A stretch of DNA of 64,000 nucleotides from Metallumcola ferriviriculae (GCF_035573695.1 NZ_CP121694.1:2518501-2582500), one strand, 5' to 3'; positions 50,306-58,375 are shown, counted from the first letter of the stretch. The notes: a model not told the origin generated them from the sequence alone. Numbers and translations: made by a program.

Positions 50306-51190
50306 CTAATCTCCTTGAATTCCTTCCATCAAATAATACTTCAAACTTTCGCCTAATTCCCAAGGAGTATCCGCAACATAAGAGCCAGCGGCTTTTAGCA
50401 CATTCTTCTTATATTCGGCTCCCTCATTTTCCGCAGACGCAATAGCCCCAATATGGCCCATCCTCTTGCCCTTGGGTGCGGAAATTCCGACGATAAAGGA
50501 GAATACCTTAGTAGACATCTCCTTAATGTAATCCGCAGCCTCCAGTTCCTTACTGCCGCCTATTTCCCCCAGCATCACTACTGCCCGGGTATCAGGATCA
50601 TCTTCGAATAATTTCAGGTAGTCAATAGGATTTTTACCAATAACCTTATCCCCACCGATACCAATGCCGGTGGACAGCCCAATACCGCAGTCCCCTAGAA
50701 TCTGCACAAATTCTATGGCCATTGTACCGCTGCGTGAAATGAGCCCCACATTACCGGGAAAGGTAAATGAAGGTGCCAAAGACCCCAGCAAAGTTTTCCC
50801 AGGACTAATCATACCGATGGAATTGGGGCCAACAATCCAGGTGCCATATTTTTCGGCAATGTGCCGGAAATATAGTGTGTCGTGGATAGGGACTCCTTCT
50901 GTGGCAATAACTATAAGTTCAACACCATTTTCAACCGCCTCCAACACTGCATCCTTAGTGAATGGTGGTGGCACGTAGATAATAGAGGCATCGAAATCAT
51001 GGTATTCACCTGCTTGTTTCACCGTATTATAGACTGGTACCCCGAATGTTTCCGTCCCGGCCCGGCCCGGCGCCACGCCCACGACAATATTTGTCCCATA
51101 CTCTTTCATCGCTGCTGATTGATTGCGCCCATACGCTCCCGTAATACCTTGAATAAGCACTTTAGTGTCTTCGTTAACTAAAATGGACAT
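50306..51190 (-). CDS. Succinyl-CoA synthetase alpha-like subunit (acid-CoA ligase)
   Basis: A 294-residue SucD-family protein with the CoA-binding Rossmann domain (VLIQGITGAYGRNQSAAM, GVAPGRAG), IVGPNSIGMISPG, and the phosphohistidine loop in GKRMGHIGAIAS. It works with the SucC-like protein encoded immediately upstream to form an acyl-CoA from an acid with ATP or GTP. Being co-transcribed with a TRAP importer and a cupin, it may activate the imported acid (for example malate or a substituted succinate) rather than run the citric acid cycle. The ATG at 51190 follows GGGGGAG. Confidence 0.88.
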   Translation of the reverse strand: MSILVNEDTKVLIQGITGAYGRNQSAAMKEYGTNIVVGVAPGRAGTETFGVPVYNTVKQAGEYHDFDASIIYVPPPFTKDAVLEAVENGVELIVIATEGVPIHDTLYFRHIAEKYGTWIVGPNSIGMISPGKTLLGSLAPSFTFPGNVGLISRSGTMAIEFVQILGDCGIGLSTGIGIGGDKVIGKNPIDYLKLFEDDPDTRAVVMLGEIGGSKELEAADYIKEMSTKVFSFIVGISAPKGKRMGHIGAIASAENEGAEYKKNVLKAAGSYVADTPWELGESLKYYLMEGIQGD

Positions 51191-51208
51191 AACCCGCACT
51201 CCCCCATT

Positions 51209-52387
51209 TCATTCCGTTTTTAATAACTGGGAACAATATGCAAACATCTCTTTGAGCTGGGGAAAATTTTTAATCCCAACCTCAGCAAATTCTATCTCTG
51301 CAGTGTCCAAATCCATTTCTCTTAAAGAGGCATCCGTAGCATGGATTACCGCCAAGATGGGCACAGAGCACCCTCTCTTTTCGATACCCCTCACTATGCC
51401 ATTTACCAAGCTTTTAAGTTGAGTGGCCGAAAGAGAGATAGTTATCAGCATACATCTTATCTTGGGGTCCTGTTCTATCTTTTTCAAGACTATTTCCGTC
51501 ATCTTTTCGATGGTTTCCGGCTTTGCTCCACCTTTGGTATCAATAAAATTAGCAGGTTCTCCCCCGGACAATTTAATCATATCCAGCAAGGTCATATTTA
51601 AACCCGCACCGATACTTAAAGCAGCCACATTACCGCCAAGCTCAACAAAATGAATATCGTTTTGTTTGGCTTCCTCTTCCAGCGGCGTACCCTTACTGCC
51701 CACTTGAACAATAGACTGCAGCACCCCCTGTTGTCGAAAAAGAGCATCATCATTAATTACCATCTTTGCATCCGCTGCAAATATCTGCCCTTCAGTGGTA
51801 ATTACCAACGGATTGATCTCTACCAGTTCACAATCATAGTCTTGAAAGACCTGGTATAATCGTAACATTAGGGCTGCAGCCTGAGTGAGCTCTTTACCCT
51901 CTAACCCCATAGCTATACCCATATCAAGAGCATGATAAATGCGAAATTCCTCGCTGGGCAAAAGATTGCGGCGGCAGACTTGATCCGTTTCACCTTTAAA
52001 ATGTTCTTCGACATCCATCCCACCGGCCGCCGAAGCAATAAATAAGGGCATTCTACTATCTAAGTCAATAGTTATACCTAAATATAATTCCTTTTTAATA
52101 TCTAACGGTTCTTCCAAAAGGAAACCCTGATTAGATTCGCCGTTGATCTCCAATCCCTTAAGCTCATTCCAAATCTCCCGTATGTTACTTTTATCCACAA
52201 ACTTTATACCCCCGGCCTTACCCCTGCCGCCCGTAAGAACCTGGGTCTTTAAAACAGCCTTACCCCCAAGCTCTTTAAGGTACTCAATCCCTTCGGCCAA
52301 CTCATCTCTTTGAAAGAAATTAAATTTGGGAACAGGAATGGTCTGCCGTAGGAAAATACTTTTAGCCTCATACTCCAATAACTTCAT
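51209..52387 (-). CDS. Succinyl-CoA synthetase beta-like subunit (ATP-grasp)
   Basis: A 392-residue SucC-family protein. MKLLEYEAKSIFLRQTIPVP is the typical N-terminus, GGRGKAGGIKFV the ATP-grasp glycine loop, ELVEINPLVIT the metal-binding region and NFIDTKGGAKPETIEKM the C-terminal domain. It is 18 bases ahead of the SucD-like gene and 18 bases behind the cupin gene. Same operon logic as its partner: an acid thiokinase for a TRAP-imported substrate is inferred. No malyl-CoA lyase or similar is in the operon. Confidence 0.89.
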   Translation of the reverse strand: MKLLEYEAKSIFLRQTIPVPKFNFFQRDELAEGIEYLKELGGKAVLKTQVLTGGRGKAGGIKFVDKSNIREIWNELKGLEINGESNQGFLLEEPLDIKKELYLGITIDLDSRMPLFIASAAGGMDVEEHFKGETDQVCRRNLLPSEEFRIYHALDMGIAMGLEGKELTQAAALMLRLYQVFQDYDCELVEINPLVITTEGQIFAADAKMVINDDALFRQQGVLQSIVQVGSKGTPLEEEAKQNDIHFVELGGNVAALSIGAGLNMTLLDMIKLSGGEPANFIDTKGGAKPETIEKMTEIVLKKIEQDPKIRCMLITISLSATQLKSLVNGIVRGIEKRGCSVPILAVIHATDASLREMDLDTAEIEFAEVGIKNFPQLKEMFAYCSQLLKTE

Positions 52388-52405
52388 TTACCTACCCCTC
52401 CCTGC

Positions 52406-52747
52406 CTAATTTTTTGGGGGAGAATAAACCACCACAAACTTTGCATATTCTCCGTTATTCCATACCTCATGTACTGCACCTTTGGGTATAGAAATAGCCG
52501 TCCCCGCAGCCATTAAAGCTTCTTCATCAGCGATCCTCACTCTCAGTTCACCTTCAATAATATACATCGCCTGCTCAGCAGCTTGATGAGCGTGGGCAGA
52601 AGCATACCCCTGAGGGCCCATCTCACCAATAACCAGCTCAAAGCTTTTGATACCTGCTTTACCATCAACTAAGCGTCGGTTCCGGGTGTCGTCATGCCCA
52701 TTAGGTTCATATACTGTTACATCTCCTTCATATATCCAAAAACTCAT
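52406..52747 (-). CDS. Small cupin-domain protein
   Basis: A 113-residue single-domain cupin. The two cupin motifs are visible: GYASAHAHQAAEQAMYIIEGE (shortened His/Glu metal set) and ISIPKGAVHEVWNNG. Small cupins in catabolic operons act as isomerases, decarboxylases or sensors, and the specific role cannot be told. It sits between the TRAP permease and the CoA-ligase subunits, so it probably acts on the imported acid or a derivative. AGGAGGTG ribosome site. Confidence 0.82.
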   Translation of the reverse strand: MSFWIYEGDVTVYEPNGHDDTRNRRLVDGKAGIKSFELVIGEMGPQGYASAHAHQAAEQAMYIIEGELRVRIADEEALMAAGTAISIPKGAVHEVWNNGEYAKFVVVYSPPKN

Positions 52748-52757
52748 AATGCACCTC

Positions 52758-54050
52758 CTAACTCATTAGCTGCGGCAGCCATGTAGCGATCTTCGGAAAT
52801 AACAGCAGCAAAAGCAAGACAATAAATTCTACAATCAAAAGCCTGCCCGTGCCTTTAAAAGCAGTCTCGATGGGTACGTCTGCAGAACTTGAGACAACAT
52901 AAATATTTAGGCCCAACGGCGGCGTGACAAGCCCTATCTCAGCGGTCTTGGTGATAATAATGCCAAACCAGATAGGATCAAAACCCAATGACATTGCCAA
53001 AGGAAAAGTGAGCGGAACAGTGAGAAAGAGAATGGCCAACTGATCCATAAACATGCCCAGCAGCAGGTAAATTGCTATAATAATACAAAGAATAACCCAG
53101 TTACTGACATTGAGGCCGCCAACAAAACCGATTAAATTTTGGGTCACCTGAGTATACGTAAGAAAATAGCCAAAGACCATTGCCCCAATAATAATGGTAA
53201 AGATCATCGCGGTAGTCGTTGCCGTGTGGCTTAATACTTTCTCCAGCCATTTTTCCCCCTTATTGCGAGCAGTTAAAGTAATAAGAAAGGCAATAAAGGA
53301 ACCAAAAGCACCCGCTTCAGTGGGGGTAATGGCCCCGGAATAAATTCCGACTAACACCGCAGTAATCAGTACCAACATAGGCCATACTTTTTTTAGCGCA
53401 TCCATCCGTTCCCTACGAGAAAAGGGTTCTATGGTTGGGGCAATATCCGGTTTCTTTCTTACCCAGAAATAGATGGAAATAAAGTAACCGACGGCAGTGA
53501 CAATCCCCGGTATTATACCAGCAATCAACAGATCCCCGATTGACACCTCCGTCATAATACCGTAGAGAATGAGTATTATACTTGGTGGTATCATAATTGC
53601 CAGGGTACCCGCAACACCCACCACTCCCGCTGATAAAGCATCGTCGTAGTTATACTTTCTCATTTCCGGGATAGCTGCTTTAGCCATGGTAGCAGCAGAT
53701 GCCGTACTTGAGCCGGAAACTGCAGCCATGCCCGCACTTGCAAGAACACAGGCAATCGCCAGTCCACCCTTAATATGACCTAAAAATCTGTAGGCGGCCA
53801 CAAAAGCGTCCCTGGTCATACCGCTCACCGTAGCATACTCAGCCATCAATACAAACATTGGCACTGCAGTAAGGACAAAACTGGCCGCACTTGAATGAGG
53901 GGTTGTCTGTAAAATACCGGACACCAGTTCCAAACCATTAATCATCCAAAGCCCGATAGAACCTGAAACCCCCAGAGCAAAACCCACGGGCATACCAATA
54001 ATTAAGAAGGCTAATAATGATCCTACTGTAACTATTATTGCACTAGTCAA
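52758..54050 (-). CDS. dctM: TRAP transporter large permease
   Basis: A 430-residue protein with about twelve membrane spans. GMPVGFALGVSGSIGLW, the VSGSSTASAATMAKAAIPEM segment, VAGTLAIMIPPSIILILYG and the late KTAEIGLVTPPLGLNIYV are DctM hallmarks. It couples Na+ or H+ flow to uptake of the acid bound by DctP. The TTG start overlaps the stop codon of dctQ by four bases, so they are co-translated. Confidence 0.93.
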   Translation of the reverse strand: MTSAIIVTVGSLLAFLIIGMPVGFALGVSGSIGLWMINGLELVSGILQTTPHSSAASFVLTAVPMFVLMAEYATVSGMTRDAFVAAYRFLGHIKGGLAIACVLASAGMAAVSGSSTASAATMAKAAIPEMRKYNYDDALSAGVVGVAGTLAIMIPPSIILILYGIMTEVSIGDLLIAGIIPGIVTAVGYFISIYFWVRKKPDIAPTIEPFSRRERMDALKKVWPMLVLITAVLVGIYSGAITPTEAGAFGSFIAFLITLTARNKGEKWLEKVLSHTATTTAMIFTIIIGAMVFGYFLTYTQVTQNLIGFVGGLNVSNWVILCIIIAIYLLLGMFMDQLAILFLTVPLTFPLAMSLGFDPIWFGIIITKTAEIGLVTPPLGLNIYVVSSSADVPIETAFKGTGRLLIVEFIVLLLLLLFPKIATWLPQLMS

Positions 54051-54586
54051 CTGCTACCCCTCCCCTCATCCTGGGAATTTACACCCTGCCTTAAGCAATC
54101 AATATCCATAATCACCTGCTCAGCTACCGTAAATCCAATCCTTAGCACCAATATACCTACTCCAACAGGAATCCAAATATAAGATAAATATGTGGGCCAT
54201 GACACCACACCGATGGTAAACTCATTTCCTACCCAAGCTTCCCAAGTTTTTACCCAGCCTTCCCGGGCAATGATAAAAAAGAAGACCAGAGGCAGTAGGT
54301 TATTGATGTAAAAAAACACCCGTTTAAGTCTTTCAGGAAACTTTCTGGCAAACAGCTCCAACCGTATATGGCTGTCGGTCTTATAGGTGTAACTCATACT
54401 CAAAAAAACCACAGCAACCATTAAATAATCTTGAACAAATTCAAAAGCACCATCAATGGGGTCGCGCAGGAAGTATCTTCCTGCCGCATCCAGAGTAATG
54501 AGCAGCATCATCACGAAAATCCCCCACAGCCCCAGACGATAGAGAAATTTATCAATTTTATCGAAACCTAGCTTAATCGGACGCAA
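54047..54586 (-). CDS. dctQ: TRAP transporter small permease
   Basis: A DctQ-type protein with four membrane helices and the family pattern LLITLDAAGRYFLRDPIDGAFE near the start. About 179 residues from a TTG at 54586, which has GGGGGG about seven bases ahead. An ATG at 54625 would add 13 residues, but that codon lies in the loop of the dctP-dctQ hairpin and is less likely. It forms the membrane complex with DctM. Confidence 0.85.
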   Translation of the reverse strand: MRPIKLGFDKIDKFLYRLGLWGIFVMMLLITLDAAGRYFLRDPIDGAFEFVQDYLMVAVVFLSMSYTYKTDSHIRLELFARKFPERLKRVFFYINNLLPLVFFFIIAREGWVKTWEAWVGNEFTIGVVSWPTYLSYIWIPVGVGILVLRIGFTVAEQVIMDIDCLRQGVNSQDEGRGSS

Positions 54587-54615
54587 CACCTCACCCCCCA
54601 TTTTTCTTAAATGAG

Positions 54616-54635
54616 GCCGCGCCATAAGGCGCGGC
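54616..54635 (-). promoter_or_regulatory. GC-rich hairpin between dctP and dctQ
   Basis: GCCGCGCC (54616-54623) and GGCGCGGC (54628-54635) form a perfect eight-pair stem with a four-base loop. It begins eight bases behind the dctP stop codon. A few A/T-rich bases follow but no proper T run on the minus strand. As with tctC, it probably lets binding-protein mRNA accumulate over permease mRNA; that is inference. Confidence 0.7.
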
Positions 54636-54642
54636 TCCTATT

Positions 54643-55755
54643 TTACTTAACATCTTCCACTGCCTTTTCAAAGGCATCCAATACCTCAGTACCGGCTAAT
54701 CCTTTGTCGTCAAGTTGTTTAGCCCAGTTTGCCATTACGGGAGCCAGCTTCGCATTAAGCGTGTCTAAAGTATCCGAATCTACTTCATAGATGTCAATTC
54801 CGGCGTCCTTAAATTCCGCACCTAACTCACTGATATTTGCGTCTTGGTATTCCGACATATGGTCAATTGTTTCTTCACCAGCTTGCAGCATTGCTTGCTG
54901 CACATCCTCAGGTAAAGACTGCCATACATCTTCATTGATAGCATAAGTGACTGCAAAAGTACCCATGTTAACGTTTGAAGTGGAATACTGCACAATTTTT
55001 TCAACTTGATACGGCTTAAAACTGGTAAACGGCAATAACGTACCGTCTAGAGTTTTCCTTTGCATACCGGTATAAATTTCCGTGGCCGGCATGGACACCG
55101 GTGCACCACCAGCAGCCTCCACCAACAAGGACTGGACACCACCGGTCCGAATCTTCAGTCCCTTCAAGTCATCTAGGCTATTAAATTTCTTATCCATTGT
55201 TACTATCTGGTATGGAGGAAGTACCGCAGCAAATACCGGCCTGATTTTATTTGGTAAGAACTCTTTCTCAATCAACGTATCTTTAATTACTTTCCAATAC
55301 GCCCTGCTGCCCTCTTTCGACGTATTGTAGTTTCCGGGAAGCTGCCCGACAGTGCTCAAGGGAAGCTTATCAGAATAATATCCAACTCCGACATAAGCCA
55401 CCGCGGCGACTTTGTTTTTTACCACGTCGAGAAGCTTATTAGCTTTACCCAACTGCTCAGCAGGATAATACTCAAAGTCTACCTTCCCATTAGTCAGTTC
55501 TTTAACCCGCTCAGCCCACCAAATACCGCCTTCCTTTGCCAGGTAATGAGATTCAGGAAAAGAATGGGCGAGTTTAAGGACGATCTTCTCCTCCTTAACA
55601 GGGCTCGGCTCTTTTGCCGTATTTTCCTCTACTTTCTTTTCCGGTTCAGCATTTTTCTGGACTTCCTCCTGCTGACCACACCCTGTAACGCTAACAGCAA
55701 ACAGCATTACCAGGACAACAATCAAAATTACCATACGTTTCTTAAATACCGTCAT
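54643..55755 (-). CDS. dctP: TRAP transporter substrate-binding lipoprotein
   Basis: A 370-residue DctP-family lipoprotein. The signal ends in SVTGC (about residue 23), followed by a Glu/Lys-rich tether. VLKLAHSFPESHYLAKEGGIWWAERV and the central GLKIRTGGVQ (Arg that salt-bridges a substrate carboxylate) are the typical features. The ATG at 55755 has GGAGGTGCG ahead; the in-frame codon five residues upstream overlaps that site. It binds an organic acid outside the cell and passes it to DctQM. First structural gene after the IclR regulator. Confidence 0.92.
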   Translation of the reverse strand: MTVFKKRMVILIVVLVMLFAVSVTGCGQQEEVQKNAEPEKKVEENTAKEPSPVKEEKIVLKLAHSFPESHYLAKEGGIWWAERVKELTNGKVDFEYYPAEQLGKANKLLDVVKNKVAAVAYVGVGYYSDKLPLSTVGQLPGNYNTSKEGSRAYWKVIKDTLIEKEFLPNKIRPVFAAVLPPYQIVTMDKKFNSLDDLKGLKIRTGGVQSLLVEAAGGAPVSMPATEIYTGMQRKTLDGTLLPFTSFKPYQVEKIVQYSTSNVNMGTFAVTYAINEDVWQSLPEDVQQAMLQAGEETIDHMSEYQDANISELGAEFKDAGIDIYEVDSDTLDTLNAKLAPVMANWAKQLDDKGLAGTEVLDAFEKAVEDVK

Positions 55756-55826
55756 TTTACGCACCTCCAAATTTTTTTAAATCAGCGCCCGTTTGCACAA
55801 CTAGCTAGTCGCAAACCTCCTTTCAA

Positions 55827-55843
55827 GTTTCACAATGCGAAAC
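55827..55843. promoter_or_regulatory. Candidate IclR operator upstream of dctP
   Basis: GTTTCACAATGCGAAAC has perfect GTTTC/GAAAC half sites with a seven-base centre. A weaker second dyad, GTTTCATTTTTGGAAC, follows at 55846-55861. Both lie between dctP and the stop codon of the IclR gene, where the dctPQM operon promoter should be. The same half sites and spacing occur at 10674-10690 beside the other IclR gene. Confidence 0.55.
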
Positions 55844-55862
55844 GTGTTTCATTTTTGGAACA

Positions 55863-56582
55863 TTAGGAAACGGCATTATAGCCAAGCATCGCTGAAATTT
55901 TCGCGACGGTCTGCAGTAGTTCCGTGCCAAACCAGTCTTCTTTTTCCTCGGTTAGCCTAGCGGTTGGCCCGCAGACTGCCAATGCAGCAGATATATTTCC
56001 AGTATGGTCAAAGATTGGTGCAGCAATGGAATAAGCCTCTGTAAAATTCTCTTCAATTGAAGTAAAGTAGCCCAATTCCAGCCCCTGTTCCAGTTCCTTA
56101 TTAAAACGTTCTATCTCTTGGTCACTATACTCTTTGCTTTCTAACAGCCCCTTAACATATCCAGGGCTTTTGTTCATTAGAAATACCTTTCCCGGAGCCC
56201 CTTTATGCAGCGGGTATTGATGACCTACCACCATAAAATTCCTAATAACGTGATTACTGTCAATTCTCTCAAGGCAGGTACGTCCTCTTCCATCTGATAT
56301 AAAGAGAATAATGGTCTCGTCACAACGCCTGCTTAAATCGCGCATGGGGCCGATAGCCGCTTTCCGCAAGTCCATTTGATTCATAACAATCGAACCCAAA
56401 TTAAAAAATTTAAAGCCCAGGGAGTATTTCTGCGTATTTTCGTCCTGGGAAATATAACCCTTTGTCTTAAGCGTTTGTAGAAGTCTATAAGTTGTAGTTT
56501 TATTTAGTTGAGTCTTCTGGCATATCTCTGATAAACTTAATTCCGGTTCGGCCAAGGAGAATGTTTCCATGATTTCTACCAT
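55863..56582 (-). CDS. IclR-family transcriptional regulator of the TRAP operon
   Basis: A 239-residue IclR protein from the first ATG: HTH with LSLSEICQKTQLNKTTTYRLLQTLKTKGYI, then the effector domain (KGAPGKVFLMN, AYSIAAPIFDHTGNISAALAVCGP). It probably controls the dctPQM-cupin-CoA ligase operon in response to an organic acid. The usual N-terminal stretch of the family appears to continue upstream of this ATG (SNIVKSVLK in frame to about 56609) without ATG, GTG or TTG, while a strong AGGGGGGGATC lies at about 56610-56620. So the true start may be an unusual codon such as ATC at 56603, or a base is missing. Confidence 0.85.
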   Translation of the reverse strand: MVEIMETFSLAEPELSLSEICQKTQLNKTTTYRLLQTLKTKGYISQDENTQKYSLGFKFFNLGSIVMNQMDLRKAAIGPMRDLSRRCDETIILFISDGRGRTCLERIDSNHVIRNFMVVGHQYPLHKGAPGKVFLMNKSPGYVKGLLESKEYSDQEIERFNKELEQGLELGYFTSIEENFTEAYSIAAPIFDHTGNISAALAVCGPTARLTEEKEDWFGTELLQTVAKISAMLGYNAVS

Positions 56583-56609
56583 TTTTAAGACAGATTTTAC
56601 GATATTAGA

Positions 56610-56873
56610 TCCCCCCCTAGGTTTATTGATGTTTGTAACTTTCTCTAATATTAAAACTATTTTCAGAATGTTTCAACTATTTTGTCGTGAAAAGTCGTAT
56701 TTTGGATGTGAGCGGCTGCTTTTTTGCTTTAAGAGGGGGTGGGCCTCGTTTAGCTATTTCTAGCAGCAAGATTAACTAGTATGAACCAAATGACACCCCA
56801 GATTAGAAAAATACGGGAAAGAGTTGAACGATTCATAATACTGCAATAGCCATGCCAGGCCCGTAAACATAGT
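56610..56873. other. Intergenic region between the IclR gene and the MNT/HEPN region
   Basis: No gene is supported on either strand. Short frames near 56569-56763 on the plus strand have no ribosome site. It presumably holds the IclR gene promoter. It ends at the terminator of the HEPN gene. Confidence 0.35.
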
Positions 56874-56906
56874 TAAAACCTTACTATAACTACAATAGCA
56901 AGGCTT
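56874..56906 (-). terminator. Probable terminator of the MNT/HEPN pair
   Basis: On the minus strand AAGCCTTGCTA (56896-56906) pairs with TAGTAAGGTTTT (56875-56886) with one mismatch, and the T run follows directly. It lies about 36 bases behind the stop codon of the HEPN gene. Confidence 0.6.
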
Positions 56907-56942
56907 AGTGATACGTAATTGTTTTTATGTTTTTGGCTCTGT

Positions 56943-57341
56943 TTACTGCGGTACCATCTCCGGAGCAATATCTAGAATAAAATCTTGAATTGCTTTTGCG
57001 CCCTGTAATGCCTGCTGCATATCCTGTTCTTCCAGCATCAATTCCGTTGGATACCTTGAATGAACACCATACGCAGTTAGGTCGGAGCAATGATCGGCTA
57101 TATTTTTAAAGGTGTCAGATAGTTTCGTGCAAAGCTTGCACAATTCATCTAGGTCATGTATTTTAGGCGGATTTTTGCCGCATAAAATAAGATTTCCTTT
57201 GAGATACTTTTCAGCAGATTGCTGGCAGTGATAACAAACAATTTCAATTGGAACAGGACGCATTTTTAGAAGATATTCGGCACTATCTAAGTCCATCGCA
57301 GCAAACCTCTGCCATTCCTGCGCTTGTGTTACATTATCCAT
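56943..57341 (-). CDS. HEPN-domain protein (toxin-type partner of the upstream nucleotidyltransferase)
   Basis: A 132-residue alpha-helical HEPN protein of the COG2250 kind: WQRFAAMDLDSAEYLLKM, CYHCQQSAEKYLKGNLIL and IHDLDELCKLC, ending in SRYPTELM. The strict RX4HXY motif of HepT toxins was not found, so it may act differently or only bind its partner. Start at the ATG at 57341. It overlaps the end of the nucleotidyltransferase gene by eight bases. MNT/HEPN pairs are type VII-like toxin-antitoxin modules, common in defence regions. Confidence 0.85.
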   Translation of the reverse strand: MDNVTQAQEWQRFAAMDLDSAEYLLKMRPVPIEIVCYHCQQSAEKYLKGNLILCGKNPPKIHDLDELCKLCTKLSDTFKNIADHCSDLTAYGVHSRYPTELMLEEQDMQQALQGAKAIQDFILDIAPEMVPQ

Positions 57342-57657
57342 ACAGCACAATCCCCTCCCTCACGATTTGACGTTCGATACCAGGGATGGATTTGAGCTTA
57401 TTAAACTTATCTTTTTTACCTACCATCACATCTACCGGCATCGTCTTTTTATTCCGAATCGCTTTCCGAATTAGTCTCATGGCATCAATTTCCCTGATAT
57501 TAACATTATCTGACATTATAACATAGAGGTCTAAGTCCGAATCGGCATGCGGAATACCGTTTGCATAGGAACCAAACAGGAATATTTGTTCTACAGGTAT
57601 AGTTTCTACTATGATATCTTTTAAGATATTCAACTCATCCCGTATTCGTTGTTCCAT
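57334..57657 (-). CDS. MNT-type minimal nucleotidyltransferase
   Basis: A 107-residue nucleotidyltransferase fold protein. FLFGSYANGIPHADSDLDLY matches the GSX10DXD catalytic motif, and a later Asp in MPVDVMVG provides the third carboxylate. In characterised MntA/HepT pairs this enzyme AMPylates and silences the HEPN toxin. The ATG at 57657 follows GGAGGTG. It precedes its HEPN partner in the same transcript. Confidence 0.87.
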   Translation of the reverse strand: MEQRIRDELNILKDIIVETIPVEQIFLFGSYANGIPHADSDLDLYVIMSDNVNIREIDAMRLIRKAIRNKKTMPVDVMVGKKDKFNKLKSIPGIERQIVREGIVLYG

Positions 57658-57675
57658 ATTGACACCTCCATCCAA

Positions 57676-57995
57676 CTATATCTTTCAGCCTATGCCCTAC
57701 CTTGTTCCAGTGTTTTTAACTTTATATCCTATTTCTTGAATTATTACCTGGATTTAATGAGGCTCTTCCCCTAACTCCCCTGATCCCTTTGTTACCATCA
57801 AATCGACCTTTGAGGTTCCGCCTTTGCCATTAAAAAACATAGTATACAACATTCCGTTGTTCCGTCATTAGTTACCACTCAGCCTAATACTCGGCATCCT
57901 TTAACCTTATTTTACCATCTGAAGCGGTAATGTCAAAAAGATACATGCCGCTTCCGGTGTCAGCAGGCAACATTGACGGATTAACATTTGCCTGC
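57676..57995. other. Intergenic region between the two MNT/HEPN pairs
   Basis: About 320 bases with no supportable gene, terminator or promoter recognised. It must contain the promoter for the MNT/HEPN pair at 56943-57657. Confidence 0.35.
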
Positions 57996-58041
57996 AATAA
58001 CTTGACAAAATGGTGCCTGGCACCAGGGGGTGTCACTTATT
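57996..58041. repeat. Dispersed palindromic repeat, hybrid copy
   Basis: A left arm AATAACTTGACAAAA with core GGTGCCTGGCACC is joined to a right arm of the other type, GGGGGTGTCACTTATT, ending at 58041. It lies 31 bases behind the stop codon of the second nucleotidyltransferase gene. A doubled TTGTCGGCC follows at 58039-58056. Confidence 0.85.
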
Positions 58042-58072
58042 GTCGGCCTTGTCGGCCATAAAGAACATGCAA

Positions 58073-58375
58073 CTAACAATAGAATCTTTTTGCATATTGG
58101 TCTATATGGTCCTTTAATGGCTTATGCTTTAACGCGTCGTAATGGACAATGTCAAAATAATAAGGTAAGGGTAATTCTTCGTTTAATTGTACACTCAAAT
58201 GGTCAATTATCTGCTGTGTTACCTGAGAACCATAGACAACTAAGTCAACATCAGATCCATTTTTGTAATTCCCTATGGCGCGGCTGCCAAAAATAGATGC
58301 TTTTTCAATCTCCGGCCAGCGTGATAAGACTTCAACAATAAAATTCATACTTTTTCCCGGTATCCCAAATTTCAT
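58073..58375 (-). CDS. MNT-type minimal nucleotidyltransferase (MntA/HI0073-like)
   Basis: A 100-residue nucleotidyltransferase. IFGSRAIGNYKNGSDVDLVV matches GSX10DXD exactly, and FDIVHYDAL carries the third acidic position. It starts within the stop codon of the HepT-like gene (four-base overlap), the HI0074-HI0073 gene order. Likely antitoxin that AMPylates its partner, by analogy with MntA. Confidence 0.87.
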   Translation of the reverse strand: MKFGIPGKSMNFIVEVLSRWPEIEKASIFGSRAIGNYKNGSDVDLVVYGSQVTQQIIDHLSVQLNEELPLPYYFDIVHYDALKHKPLKDHIDQYAKRFYC

